Assembly (NCBI GenBank): GCA_023664345.1
Contig: JAMPFQ010000027.1
Location: 6,734-53,080, forward strand
From: Lachnospiraceae bacterium
GTDB taxonomy: Bacteria > Bacillota > Clostridia > Lachnospirales > Lachnospiraceae
Direction: 5' to 3'
DNA: 46,347 nucleotides
How positions within the stretch are numbered: the stretch's first letter is position 1; each line of letters opens with the position of its first letter. Shown in pieces: positions 33,136 through 40,896 of this stretch. A model generated the notes under the pieces. It was not told the origin of the DNA. It made no database searches and saw only the letters and a list, made by a program, of their open reading frames with translations. Made by a program: the position numbers and the translations under genes.

Positions 33136-33263
33136 GGTGAAGAGAAGTTCTAATTGCTTTAGCAATTTCGGCTCGCAGCAAGGGCTGCTTCGCAAAGAAC
33201 TTCTAAGTCTGCTCTGCAGACTTCCTTCACCCCGAAGAATGCCCAAAAATCCGGGCATTTTTC
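33135..33263 (+). repeat. Intercistronic palindrome (AGAAnTTCT family) with terminator-like second hairpin
   Basis: The outer arms are GGGTGAAG (33135-33142) and CTTCACCC (33225-33232). The inner arms AGAAGTTCT and AGAACTTCT keep pairing with bases different from the 29806 copies. Inside are TTGC-TTTA-GCAA, GCAGC/GCTGC and AAGTCTGC/GCAGACTT hairpins. The second hairpin, GAAGAATGCCC/GGGCATTTTTC (33234-33263), ends in a T-run and could terminate or attenuate polA transcription. Confidence 0.9.
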
Positions 33264-33309
33264 CTCCAAATTTGTGATTCCGCAGAGCGGGATCAGGGGA
33301 GTTGGGCAG

Positions 33310-33915
33310 ATGAGATTTATCGGAATCACCGGAGGGGTGGGCGCGGGAAAAACGAGAGTCCTGCAATATATGGAACGCCATTATAAATGTGAGATTCATC
33401 TGGCGGATGAGACGGCCCATCTGGTGAAGCTTCCCGGCACGGCATGTTATCAGGCGCTGGTGGAGCTTATGGGGACGGATATCCTGGCGGCTGACGGTCA
33501 GATCGATAAGCCTGCCATGGCGGACAGGATCTTCCGGGATTCCGGACTGCTGCAGGCTGTCAACGAGATCATCCATCCTGCGGTGAGGGAGTATCTGCTC
33601 CAAAGGTATGAGGAAGCGAAACAAAAAGGAGACGTGGAACTGTTTTTCGTGGAGGCGGCGCTGCTGATCGAGTGCGGCTACGGGGAACTGGTGGACGAGA
33701 TGTGGTATATCTACGCGGCGGAACCGGTAAGGTATGCCAGGCTGGCGGATGCCAGGGGCTACAGTGAGGAAAAGACCAGGCAGATCATGGAGAGGCAGCT
33801 TACGGAGAAGGCTTTCCGCAAACACAGTGACTTTATCATAGACAACAGCGGTTCTTTTGAGGATACATGTAAACAAATAGAGAAAAAACTGGAGGCTTTC
33901 ACATGGCAGGAGTAA
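33310..33915 (+). CDS. coaE: Dephospho-CoA kinase
   Basis: This P-loop kinase phosphorylates dephospho-CoA in the last step of CoA synthesis. The Walker A motif is GGVGAGKTRV at residues 8-17. The family's LADETAHLVKLPG, EIIHPAVREYL and VEAALLIECGY segments follow. The length (201 residues) is normal. ATG 33310 follows AGGGGAG; the in-frame ATG at 33274 has no ribosome binding site and lies in the repeat-proximal region. The 3' end overlaps the FtsA-like gene by 13 bases, implying coupled translation. Confidence 0.95.
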   Translation: MRFIGITGGVGAGKTRVLQYMERHYKCEIHLADETAHLVKLPGTACYQALVELMGTDILAADGQIDKPAMADRIFRDSGLLQAVNEIIHPAVREYLLQRYEEAKQKGDVELFFVEAALLIECGYGELVDEMWYIYAAEPVRYARLADARGYSEEKTRQIMERQLTEKAFRKHSDFIIDNSGSFEDTCKQIEKKLEAFTWQE

Positions 33916-36221
33916 TAGAAGGGCAGGGACAACTGGTATTTGGGCTGGATATTGGCACCCGAAGCATTGTGGGCACGGTGGGGTATCTCAGCGGCGGTAG
34001 GTTTCATGTGGTAGCGCAGTGTGCCAAGGAGCATGATACCAGATCCATGCTGGACGGACAGATCCACGATATCGCAAAGGTGGGGCAGACCATCAATTTC
34101 GTGAAAGAGAAGCTGGAAAGCGACTTAAGCCGGAAGCTTACGGAGGTGTGCATCGCCGCTGCGGGCCGTGTGCTGCGCACGGTGACTACTCATGTGGAGC
34201 AGGAGTTCGAGGAGGATCACGAGGTCACTGCCGAGGATATCTATTCCCTGTCCACCATGGGAGTGGAGCAGGCATACGAGGAATTCCTGAAAAATGACGA
34301 CTCGGATATGAAATTTTACTGTGTGGGCTATACGCCCATGCGTTATTATATGAACGGGTACCAGATCAGCAACCTGGAGGGCCACAAGGTCAGGAACATG
34401 GCGGTGGATATGATCGCTACTTTCCTGCCCGATGATGTGGTGGACGGCCTCTATAAGGCAGTGGGGGTCGCAGGCCTGCATGTGGCGAACCTGACGCTGG
34501 AGCCGATCGCGGCGATCCAGGTGGCGATACCGGAGAAATTCCGTATGCTGAACATGGCTCTGGTGGACGTGGGAGCGGGCACCAGCGATATTTCCATTAC
34601 CAAAGACGGCACCATCACGGCTTATGGCATGATCCCCGTGGCAGGCGACAGCCTGACGGAGATCCTGGTGCAGCACTGCCTGGTGGACTTCGAGACGGCG
34701 GAACGCATCAAGCGGCAGACCGGTACGCAGGAATCCGTGGAGTATCAGGACATCATGGGACTGACCCAGACCATCACGGCCAGGGAAGTGGCGAAGATAC
34801 TGGAAGAGCATGTGGGGAAGATGACCCGGATGGTGGCGGAATGCATCAGGGAGCTGAACGGCGATAAGTCTGTCAGCGCCGTGTTCGTAGTGGGCGGCGG
34901 CGGTATGATCCCCGGCTACACGGAACATCTGGCAAAGGAACTGGAGATCGTGAAAGAACGTGTAGCGATCCGGGGGCAGGAGGTCATGCAGAATATCCAG
35001 TTTGAGATCGAGAATCCCCGCAGGGATGCCATGATGGTGACGCCGATCGGCATCTGCCTCAGTTATTATGAGCAGAGCAATAATTTTATCTATGTACAGT
35101 TTAACGATAAACATGTGAAACTGTATGATAACGGCAGGCTGTCTGTGGCGGATGCCGCGGTACAGGCACAGTTTTCCAACGAGGATCTGTTCCCCAAGAG
35201 GGGTACGCCGCTGAACTTCACCGTGAACGGCAAGAGCAGGATCATCCGGGGGCAGCAGGGAGAAGCGGCGGTGATCCGGCTGAACGGGGATTCTGCGGAT
35301 ATTTATACCCAGGTACATAACGGTGACTGGGTGGAAGTGGTTCCTTCCACGGCAGGCGCACCTGCGGCCATGGAACTGGGCAGGCTGCCTGAACTGGCAG
35401 AACAGCTGCACGTCAATGTGAACGGGACCAGAATCAGTCTTCCCAAGACCGCGGCTGTCAACGGCACGACGGAAAATGAATTTTACCAGATCAAAGAAAA
35501 TGACGATATCCAGGTGCGGAACTGTTATACCGTGCAGGAGATCGCCGGATTTATGGATGTCCCTCTGGGAGGGAAGATCCTGGTCAACGATATCCCCGCC
35601 AAGCCGGATACGAAAGCTTATGAGAACTTTACACTGGAGTGGGATGTGAACGCGGAACTCACCTACGCGGACTTAGAGGACGAGACGGAGGAAGAACTGG
35701 AGAAGCGCCGCGCCGCGAAAGAAGCGGCGGCAGCAGAGGCAGCGGCCGAAGCGGAGAGGAACTTTATCAATGCCATCAACCATATCAGCGGCATTCCCGA
35801 TACGGCGGCAGAAAACGCTCCTGAGGCGGGAACCGTGTCGGCACAGGATATGGCAGGAACATCGGAGGCGACAGGACAGCCCGGCGCTCTGGGGCAGCAG
35901 GGAAGCGCCGTGGGTCAGTCAGGCGCTGCAGACCGGAAGCCGGGCGGCGGCCAGGCGGCAGATGGCTCCCATGATACCCTGAAAGTGATTCAGGAGGACA
36001 GTGCGGCAGGGGGGATCCGGGCCATGACCGTGTATGTCAACAGGCAGCCGGTGGTCATGACCGGCAAGGAAAGTTATATCTTTGTGGATGTGTTCTCCTA
36101 TATTGATTTCGACCTGAACGCTTCCGCGGGCCGAGGCATCGTGACCAACATCAACGGCAGGCGGGCGGAGTATATGGAGCCGCTGACCAATGGAGATATC
36201 ATAGATATTTACTGGGACTAG
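33903..36221 (+). CDS. Large FtsA/PilM-like actin-fold protein
   Basis: The 772-residue protein starts with the actin-fold phosphate-1 loop LDIGTRSIVGTVGYLSGG, has the 1C-like insertion (AAGRVLRTVTTHVEQEF) and phosphate-2 VDVGAGTSDISITKDG, then the adenosine motif VFVVGGGGMIPG. The actin-like part ends near 400. A long extension follows, with beta-grasp-like segments (FTVNGKSRIIRG, ILVNDIPAKPD), a Lys-Glu-Ala helix (about 590-625), a Gly/Ala/Gln-rich linker and a final beta segment (IVTNINGRRAEYMEPLTNGDIIDIYW). Such proteins occur beside polA-coaE-walJ in Clostridia and are annotated as FtsA domain proteins. A role in envelope or division assembly is inferred. A canonical C-terminal membrane helix is not seen. 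Confidence 0.85.
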   Translation: MAGVIEGQGQLVFGLDIGTRSIVGTVGYLSGGRFHVVAQCAKEHDTRSMLDGQIHDIAKVGQTINFVKEKLESDLSRKLTEVCIAAAGRVLRTVTTHVEQEFEEDHEVTAEDIYSLSTMGVEQAYEEFLKNDDSDMKFYCVGYTPMRYYMNGYQISNLEGHKVRNMAVDMIATFLPDDVVDGLYKAVGVAGLHVANLTLEPIAAIQVAIPEKFRMLNMALVDVGAGTSDISITKDGTITAYGMIPVAGDSLTEILVQHCLVDFETAERIKRQTGTQESVEYQDIMGLTQTITAREVAKILEEHVGKMTRMVAECIRELNGDKSVSAVFVVGGGGMIPGYTEHLAKELEIVKERVAIRGQEVMQNIQFEIENPRRDAMMVTPIGICLSYYEQSNNFIYVQFNDKHVKLYDNGRLSVADAAVQAQFSNEDLFPKRGTPLNFTVNGKSRIIRGQQGEAAVIRLNGDSADIYTQVHNGDWVEVVPSTAGAPAAMELGRLPELAEQLHVNVNGTRISLPKTAAVNGTTENEFYQIKENDDIQVRNCYTVQEIAGFMDVPLGGKILVNDIPAKPDTKAYENFTLEWDVNAELTYADLEDETEEELEKRRAAKEAAAAEAAAEAERNFINAINHISGIPDTAAENAPEAGTVSAQDMAGTSEATGQPGALGQQGSAVGQSGAADRKPGGGQAADGSHDTLKVIQEDSAAGGIRAMTVYVNRQPVVMTGKESYIFVDVFSYIDFDLNASAGRGIVTNINGRRAEYMEPLTNGDIIDIYWD

Positions 36222-36313
36222 CGTGGAAAGAACTTCTAAAGACGTCCCATCATAGGATGGGACGCCAAGAAGTTCTAAGTTCCACGCAGAAGAACGCAGG
36301 AACGGCGTTCTTC
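36221..36313 (+). repeat. Intercistronic palindrome (AGAAnTTCT family)
   Basis: The outer arms are GCGTGGAA (36221-36228) and TTCCACGC (36280-36287). The inner arms are AGAACTTCT (36229-36237) and AGAAGTTCT (36268-36276). A central hairpin CGTCCCATC/GATGGGACG is present. The second hairpin GAAGAACGC/GCGTTCTTC is at 36289-36313. The first base is the last base of the upstream stop codon. Confidence 0.92.
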
Positions 36314-36401
36314 CAGAATTGTGGCAGCTGATGGAATGCCTGTTTGTGGGCATTGGTAAAAGTCACTTTAGTTGTCACTGGACAGGAGAAAGAGAGGAAA
36401 G

Positions 36402-37199
36402 ATGAGACTATGCAGTATAGCCAGCGGGAGCAGCGGGAACTGTGTCTATGTGGGTTCCGATGCGGCTCACTTGCTGGTAGATACGGGGATCAGCGGGAAA
36501 AGGGTGGAGCAGGGACTGAAGGAACTGGATCTCTCCCCCAGGGATCTGGACGGGATACTGATCACCCATGAGCACGCGGATCATATCAGCGGCCTGGGCG
36601 TGCTCACAAGAAAATATGAGATCCCTGTCTATGCCACGGAAGGGACTATAAAGGCGGCGCTGGAGAGCGGAAGCCTGGGAAATGTGGAGGCATCTCTGTT
36701 CCATCCCATCAAGGAGGATGAAAAATTTACGGTAAAGGATCTGGTCATCAATCCCATGCATATTTCCCATGATGCGGTGCAGCCGGTGGCGTACCGCATC
36801 TCTTACGGAAACAGGCGGGTGGGGATCTGTACGGATCTGGGCGTTTATGATGATTACACGGTGGAGTGCCTGAAAGGGATGGATGCCATCCTCCTGGAGG
36901 CGAACCATGACGTGAACATGCTCCAGGTAGGGCCTTATCCCTATTACCTGAAACAGCGGATCCTGGGGGAGAGGGGGCATCTGTCCAATGAAAGTTCCGG
37001 CAGGCTGCTCTGCAGGATCCTGCACGACGGTTTAAAGACGATCCTGCTGGGGCATCTGAGCAAGGAAAACAATCTGCCCGAACTTGCCTACGAGTCCGTC
37101 CGCATGGAGATCAATATGGACGGGAACCCGTACCGGGCGGGCGATTTCGATATCCGCGTGGCAAAGCGCAGCGAGGTGTCGCCGGTGGTGCTGGTGTGA
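36402..37199 (+). CDS. walJ: Metallo-beta-lactamase fold hydrolase, WalJ/YycJ-like
   Basis: The 265-residue protein begins MRLCSIASGSSGNCVYVGSD, typical of YycJ/WalJ. The metal-binding motif THEHADHISGL lies near residue 56, and the later His/Asp ligands are in MHISHDAVQPVAYRI and GICTDLG. WalJ-type proteins are linked to DNA metabolism and cell-wall homeostasis and usually sit beside the walRK two-component genes. Here it follows the FtsA-like gene instead. ATG 36402 follows GAGAGGAAAG; the ATG at 36372 has no ribosome binding site. Confidence 0.9.
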   Translation: MRLCSIASGSSGNCVYVGSDAAHLLVDTGISGKRVEQGLKELDLSPRDLDGILITHEHADHISGLGVLTRKYEIPVYATEGTIKAALESGSLGNVEASLFHPIKEDEKFTVKDLVINPMHISHDAVQPVAYRISYGNRRVGICTDLGVYDDYTVECLKGMDAILLEANHDVNMLQVGPYPYYLKQRILGERGHLSNESSGRLLCRILHDGLKTILLGHLSKENNLPELAYESVRMEINMDGNPYRAGDFDIRVAKRSEVSPVVLV

Positions 37200-37301
37200 G
37201 TAAGCACTATATTTCAGCGGGCGGCAGAAAAAAGAGCAGGCGGTATGGTGCCGAGGAATTGCTTAGATTTTCGATTTGACAGAAAGGATATGGTTATCAA
37301 G

Positions 37302-37574
37302 ATGAAAAGAACGATCATTACGGTAGTGGGGAAGGACACCGTGGGCATTATCGCGAAAGTGTGCACTTATCTGGCGGAGAACGGCATCAACATCCTGGAT
37401 ATTTCCCAGACTATCGTGCAGGGATTTTTTAACATGATGATGATAGTGGATACGAACGGCTGTGATAAGCCTTTCGGTGATATGGCGGACGAGATGGCGG
37501 CGCTGGGCGAGGAGATCGGCGTGGTGATCAAGTGTCAGAAGGAAGAGATCTTTGACCAGATGCACCGCATCTGA
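37302..37574 (+). CDS. ACT domain protein, UPF0237 family
   Basis: The 90-residue protein is a single ACT domain (MKRTIITVVGKDTVGIIAKV..., then NILDISQTIVQGFFNMMMIVD). ACT domains bind small ligands such as amino acids. The start at 37302 gives the standard family N-terminus; ATG 37290 is possible because GAAAGGAT lies nearer to it. UPF0237 and UPF0210 genes are commonly adjacent, as here, which suggests the two proteins work together, but the function is unknown. A 31-bp ribosome-binding-site cassette separates them. Confidence 0.92.
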   Translation: MKRTIITVVGKDTVGIIAKVCTYLAENGINILDISQTIVQGFFNMMMIVDTNGCDKPFGDMADEMAALGEEIGVVIKCQKEEIFDQMHRI

Positions 37575-37577
37575 CCA

Positions 37578-37608
37578 AAATGCCGTTTGCGCGGCGGGAT
37601 GAGAGGAA
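37578..37608 (+). repeat. 31-bp RBS-carrying cassette, copy 2
   Basis: It matches 15622-15652 at 28 of 31 positions. It forms a GCCG/CGGC hairpin and supplies GAGAGG as ribosome binding site for the UPF0210 gene. Confidence 0.8.
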
Positions 37609-37610
37609 AT

Positions 37611-38975
37611 ATGATCAATTTATACGAAGTGACTGAGACGAACAAGATGATTGAGAAAGAGAACCTGGACGTGAGGACGATTACTCTGGGGATCAGCCTT
37701 CTGGACTGCATCGATTCCAATCTGGAGAGATTAAACCGGAAGATCTATGACAAGATATACGAGGCGGCCAAAGACCTGGTGAGAACAGGCGAGGAGATTT
37801 CCAGGGAATTCGGCATTCCCATTGTGAACAAGAGAATCTCCGTGACGCCCATCGCCCTGGTGGGCGGCGCCGCATGTAAGTCCGCGGAGGATTTTGCCTC
37901 CGTGGCAAAAACGCTGGACAGGGCGGCTCATGAGGTGGGGGTGAACTTCATCGGCGGCTATTCCGCTCTGGTCAGCAAGGGAATGACGCCTGCGGACGAA
38001 CTGCTGATCCGCTCCATCCCTCTGGCGCTGTCCACAACCAAGCGGGTGTGCAGTTCCGTGAACCTGGGTTCCACCAGGACGGGCATCAATATGGACGCGG
38101 TGAAACTGATGGGTGAGATCATCAGATTCACCGCGGAGTGCACGAAAGAGGACGATTCCCTGGGCTGCGCCAAGCTGGTGGTGTTCTGCAACGCGCCGGA
38201 CGACAATCCTTTCATGGCGGGGGCGTTCCACGGCGTCACCGAGGCGGATAAGATCATCAACGTGGGCGTCAGCGGCCCGGGCGTGGTAAAGACGGCGCTG
38301 GAGAAAGTCCGGGGCGAGAATTTTGAGGTATTGTGCGAGACCATCAAGAAGACGGCGTTCAAGGTGACCAGGGTGGGGCAGCTTGTGGCAAAGGAAGCCT
38401 CCAGGATGCTGAACGTGCCTTTCGGGATTGTGGATCTGTCCCTTGCCCCTACCCCGGCGATCGGGGACAGCGTGGCGGATATCCTGTGCGAGATCGGGCT
38501 GGAGTATGCGGGAGCGCCGGGAACCACGGCGGCCCTTGCGCTTTTGAACGACCAGGTGAAGAAGGGCGGCGTCATGGCGTCCTCCTATGTGGGCGGCTTG
38601 AGCGGCGCCTTTATCCCGGTCAGCGAGGATCAGGGCATGATCGACGCGGTGCGGGCGGGAGCGTTGAGCCTGGAGAAGCTGGAGGCCATGACCTGTGTCT
38701 GCTCCGTGGGCCTGGATATGATCGCCATTCCCGGAGATACGAAAGCCACCACCATTTCCGGCATCATCGCGGATGAGATGGCTATCGGCATGGTGAACCA
38801 GAAGACCACCGCTGTCCGCATCATCCCCGTGATCGGGAAAGGGGTGGGAGAAGTGGTGGAGTTCGGCGGCCTGCTGGGGTATGCGCCCATCATGCCGGTG
38901 AACCCGTTCTCCTGTGACGGGTTTGTGAACCGGGGCGGCAGGATCCCGGCGCCGATCCACAGCTTTAAGAATTGA
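37611..38975 (+). CDS. UPF0210 (DUF711) family protein
   Basis: The 454-residue protein is a recognisable member of the conserved PFL-like UPF0210 family ([54 protein letters not shown]). Its fold resembles glycyl-radical or PFL-like barrels in the family description, but it has no known reaction. It lacks a signal peptide. ATG 37611 follows GAGAGGAAAT from the cassette; the ATG at 37587 has no ribosome binding site of its own. It pairs with the ACT protein upstream. Confidence 0.93.
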   Translation: MINLYEVTETNKMIEKENLDVRTITLGISLLDCIDSNLERLNRKIYDKIYEAAKDLVRTGEEISREFGIPIVNKRISVTPIALVGGAACKSAEDFASVAKTLDRAAHEVGVNFIGGYSALVSKGMTPADELLIRSIPLALSTTKRVCSSVNLGSTRTGINMDAVKLMGEIIRFTAECTKEDDSLGCAKLVVFCNAPDDNPFMAGAFHGVTEADKIINVGVSGPGVVKTALEKVRGENFEVLCETIKKTAFKVTRVGQLVAKEASRMLNVPFGIVDLSLAPTPAIGDSVADILCEIGLEYAGAPGTTAALALLNDQVKKGGVMASSYVGGLSGAFIPVSEDQGMIDAVRAGALSLEKLEAMTCVCSVGLDMIAIPGDTKATTISGIIADEMAIGMVNQKTTAVRIIPVIGKGVGEVVEFGGLLGYAPIMPVNPFSCDGFVNRGGRIPAPIHSFKN

Positions 38976-38987
38976 GGAATCCCTGGG

Positions 38988-40313
38988 ATGATTTTGAAAA
39001 AGGCCGTGCTGTTGATCCTGGCGGCATTGGCGCTTCTTTTGAGCGGGTGGAGCGCCTGGAAGCTTACCTGGTATCTTACCAGCGACGGCTATCATGTGAA
39101 GAAATATCTGAAACTGGCGGAACAGTGCCATGCGGCAGGAGAGCATGGGAAGACGCAGGAGTATTGTGCTTCCGCGCTGGAACTGGACGAAACCCTTGGG
39201 GACGCGTACCTTTGGTACGCGGATGCCTGCCTGGCGCAGGGGCAGTACGAGGATGCGCTGCAGATGCTGGAACTCGGCATGGAGGCTGTGGGAGGGGAAG
39301 ATCTGTCCGGGAAGATGGCGGAAGCATATCGTGGATACTCGGACGCCTGTCTGGCGCAGGGGCAGTACGAGGACGCAGTGCAGGCGCTGATGGACGGTGC
39401 GGAAGCCACAGGCGCGGCGGAACTGTCCGAAAGGGAGGAGTGGCTGCGGGACCATATCGTGGTGGTGAAAAAGAATTATTACGATTTCTATGGAGACTTT
39501 GACGGATGGGACGAATTTGATTACGATGCCAGCGGAAACCGGACGAGAATGGTGAAGTATCTTGAAAGCGGAGTCGCGCTCTGGTGGATCGAATATGAAT
39601 ATGATGTCGGCGGGAACCTGACGGAAGAAGTGGAATATCTCTCTGAGGAAAGGATACGTTCCCGGAAGGAATATAAATACGACGCCAATGGAAACCTGAC
39701 GGAGTATGTGGATTATGATATCGGCGGGGACGTAAGGGAAAGATATGAATATGACGTAAACGGGAATCCGACGAAATATGAGTACTATGATAGTTATTCA
39801 AACAGGTGCTTCTGGACTGAATATGAATATGACGCCGCTGGAAACCAGGTCAGGGCAGTGGATCATGATGGGGATGGGAACATATGCGGCTGGTCGGAAT
39901 ATGAGTACGATGCCGCCGGAAACTGCACGGAGTATCTGCGCTATGGAGCCGACGGAAGCGAGCCCGCACGGGAAGAATATGAATATGACACGGACGGAAA
40001 TCAGCTGAAGAGCACCGTTTACAGCGGGGACAGGGTTTTTTACTGGATCGACTGCGAATATGATGCCGCCGGAAACCTGATCAGCTATGTGCATCACAGC
40101 GGCAGTGACGGGGCGGTGATCGGGCAAAAGGAATATGGATATGACGGGAACGGAAACCAGACGAAACTGTCCGAGTCTTCTTATAGCGTATATGGTCCTG
40201 CATACTATTGGCTCGAAGAGGAATATGATGTGCTGGGCCAGAGACTCAGCATGAGGGAAAGTGACGGCTATCACTGCAGTTATACCTATCAGTATCGATA
40301 TACAGGCGAATGA
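38988..40313 (+). CDS. Membrane-anchored TPR and YD(RHS)-repeat protein
   Basis: The 441-residue protein starts with an N-terminal membrane anchor or uncleaved signal (about 5-25; VLLILAALALLLSGWSAW). Two TPR-like repeats follow (about 40-145) that share the segment DACLAQGQYEDA. Ten YD units of about 21-23 residues come next (consensus YEYDaaGNlTeY, about 180-430). Anchor plus repeats indicates an extracytoplasmic, wall-facing protein. YD repeats bind carbohydrate or form RHS shells, but this protein lacks the RHS core-associated motif and any toxin domain, so it is not a classical RHS toxin. GAGGAA 8 bases upstream supports ATG 38988. It directly follows the UPF0210 gene. Confidence 0.82.
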   Translation: MILKKAVLLILAALALLLSGWSAWKLTWYLTSDGYHVKKYLKLAEQCHAAGEHGKTQEYCASALELDETLGDAYLWYADACLAQGQYEDALQMLELGMEAVGGEDLSGKMAEAYRGYSDACLAQGQYEDAVQALMDGAEATGAAELSEREEWLRDHIVVVKKNYYDFYGDFDGWDEFDYDASGNRTRMVKYLESGVALWWIEYEYDVGGNLTEEVEYLSEERIRSRKEYKYDANGNLTEYVDYDIGGDVRERYEYDVNGNPTKYEYYDSYSNRCFWTEYEYDAAGNQVRAVDHDGDGNICGWSEYEYDAAGNCTEYLRYGADGSEPAREEYEYDTDGNQLKSTVYSGDRVFYWIDCEYDAAGNLISYVHHSGSDGAVIGQKEYGYDGNGNQTKLSESSYSVYGPAYYWLEEEYDVLGQRLSMRESDGYHCSYTYQYRYTGE

Positions 40314-40349
40314 ACTACCATATGAATAAAAAATCAGTCTCGGAACGGA

Positions 40350-40455
40350 AACGCCCAGAAAGAATTTACAGCTGAGCCCTTTGCAGATGGAAATTCTTTC
40401 TCCCCCCAGGGCGTTGAAGAGGAGAGACCGGAATAAGTTCCTGCAAGCAGGAACT
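40350..40455 (+). repeat. Nested palindrome plus hairpin upstream of the PAS gene
   Basis: The outer arms are AACGCCC and GGGCGTT, and the inner arms GAAAGAATTT (40358-40367) and AAATTCTTTC (40391-40400). A second hairpin AGTTCCTGC-AA-GCAGGAACT (40436-40455) precedes the ribosome binding site. The two-hairpin plan matches the intercistronic family, but the arm motif differs, so membership is uncertain. Confidence 0.7.
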
Positions 40456-40474
40456 GGAATAGGAGGAAAACATC

Positions 40475-40852
40475 ATGGACTTATCTGTATATTTTAAGAG
40501 TATTATTGACATGGATCGCTGCGCGGTGGTGATCTGTAATCTGGAACACGAGATCATCTACATGAATCCGGCGGCCTGCGCCAGGTACGCAAAGAGAGGC
40601 GGGGCAGGACTGGTGGGGAAGAGCCTGTTCGGCTGCCATAATAAAGATTCGCAGGAGAAGATCCTGAAAGTGCTGGACTGGTTCCGGGAGAGTGTTGACC
40701 ATAATATCATCTATACATTCCGCAATGAAAAAGAAAACAAGGACGTCTATATGGTGGCGCTGCGGGACGGAAGAGGCGAACTGATCGGCTATTATGAGAA
40801 GCATGAGTACAGGACGGTGGAGACGGAGCCCTTATATGATCTCAGGGCATAA
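40475..40852 (+). CDS. Stand-alone PAS domain protein
   Basis: The 125-residue protein is one PAS fold (VVICNLEHEIIYMNPAACARYAK, GKSLFGCHN, NIIYTFRNEKENKDVYMVALRDGRGELIGYYE). It has no kinase, cyclase or DNA-binding partner domain, so it is a lone sensor or interaction module, perhaps for a flavin, haem or metabolite; the ligand is unknown. SD AGGAGG precedes ATG 40475. A bidirectional terminator follows and separates it from the convergent tmcAL gene. Confidence 0.87.
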   Translation: MDLSVYFKSIIDMDRCAVVICNLEHEIIYMNPAACARYAKRGGAGLVGKSLFGCHNKDSQEKILKVLDWFRESVDHNIIYTFRNEKENKDVYMVALRDGRGELIGYYEKHEYRTVETEPLYDLRA

Positions 40853-40862
40853 AAAGGCAGAT

Positions 40863-40890
40863 AAAAAGGCGGCAGGGATGCCGCCTTTTT
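40863..40890. terminator. Bidirectional intrinsic terminator
   Basis: AAAAAGGCGGC-AGGGAT-GCCGCCTTTTT lies between the convergent PAS and tmcAL genes, with A and T runs serving both strands. Confidence 0.95.
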
Positions 40891-40896
40891 CGATGC

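Noticed and set aside
38988..40313. RHS toxin with a polymorphic C-terminus
   Set aside because: There is no core-associated motif, no variable C-terminal domain and no adjacent immunity gene.
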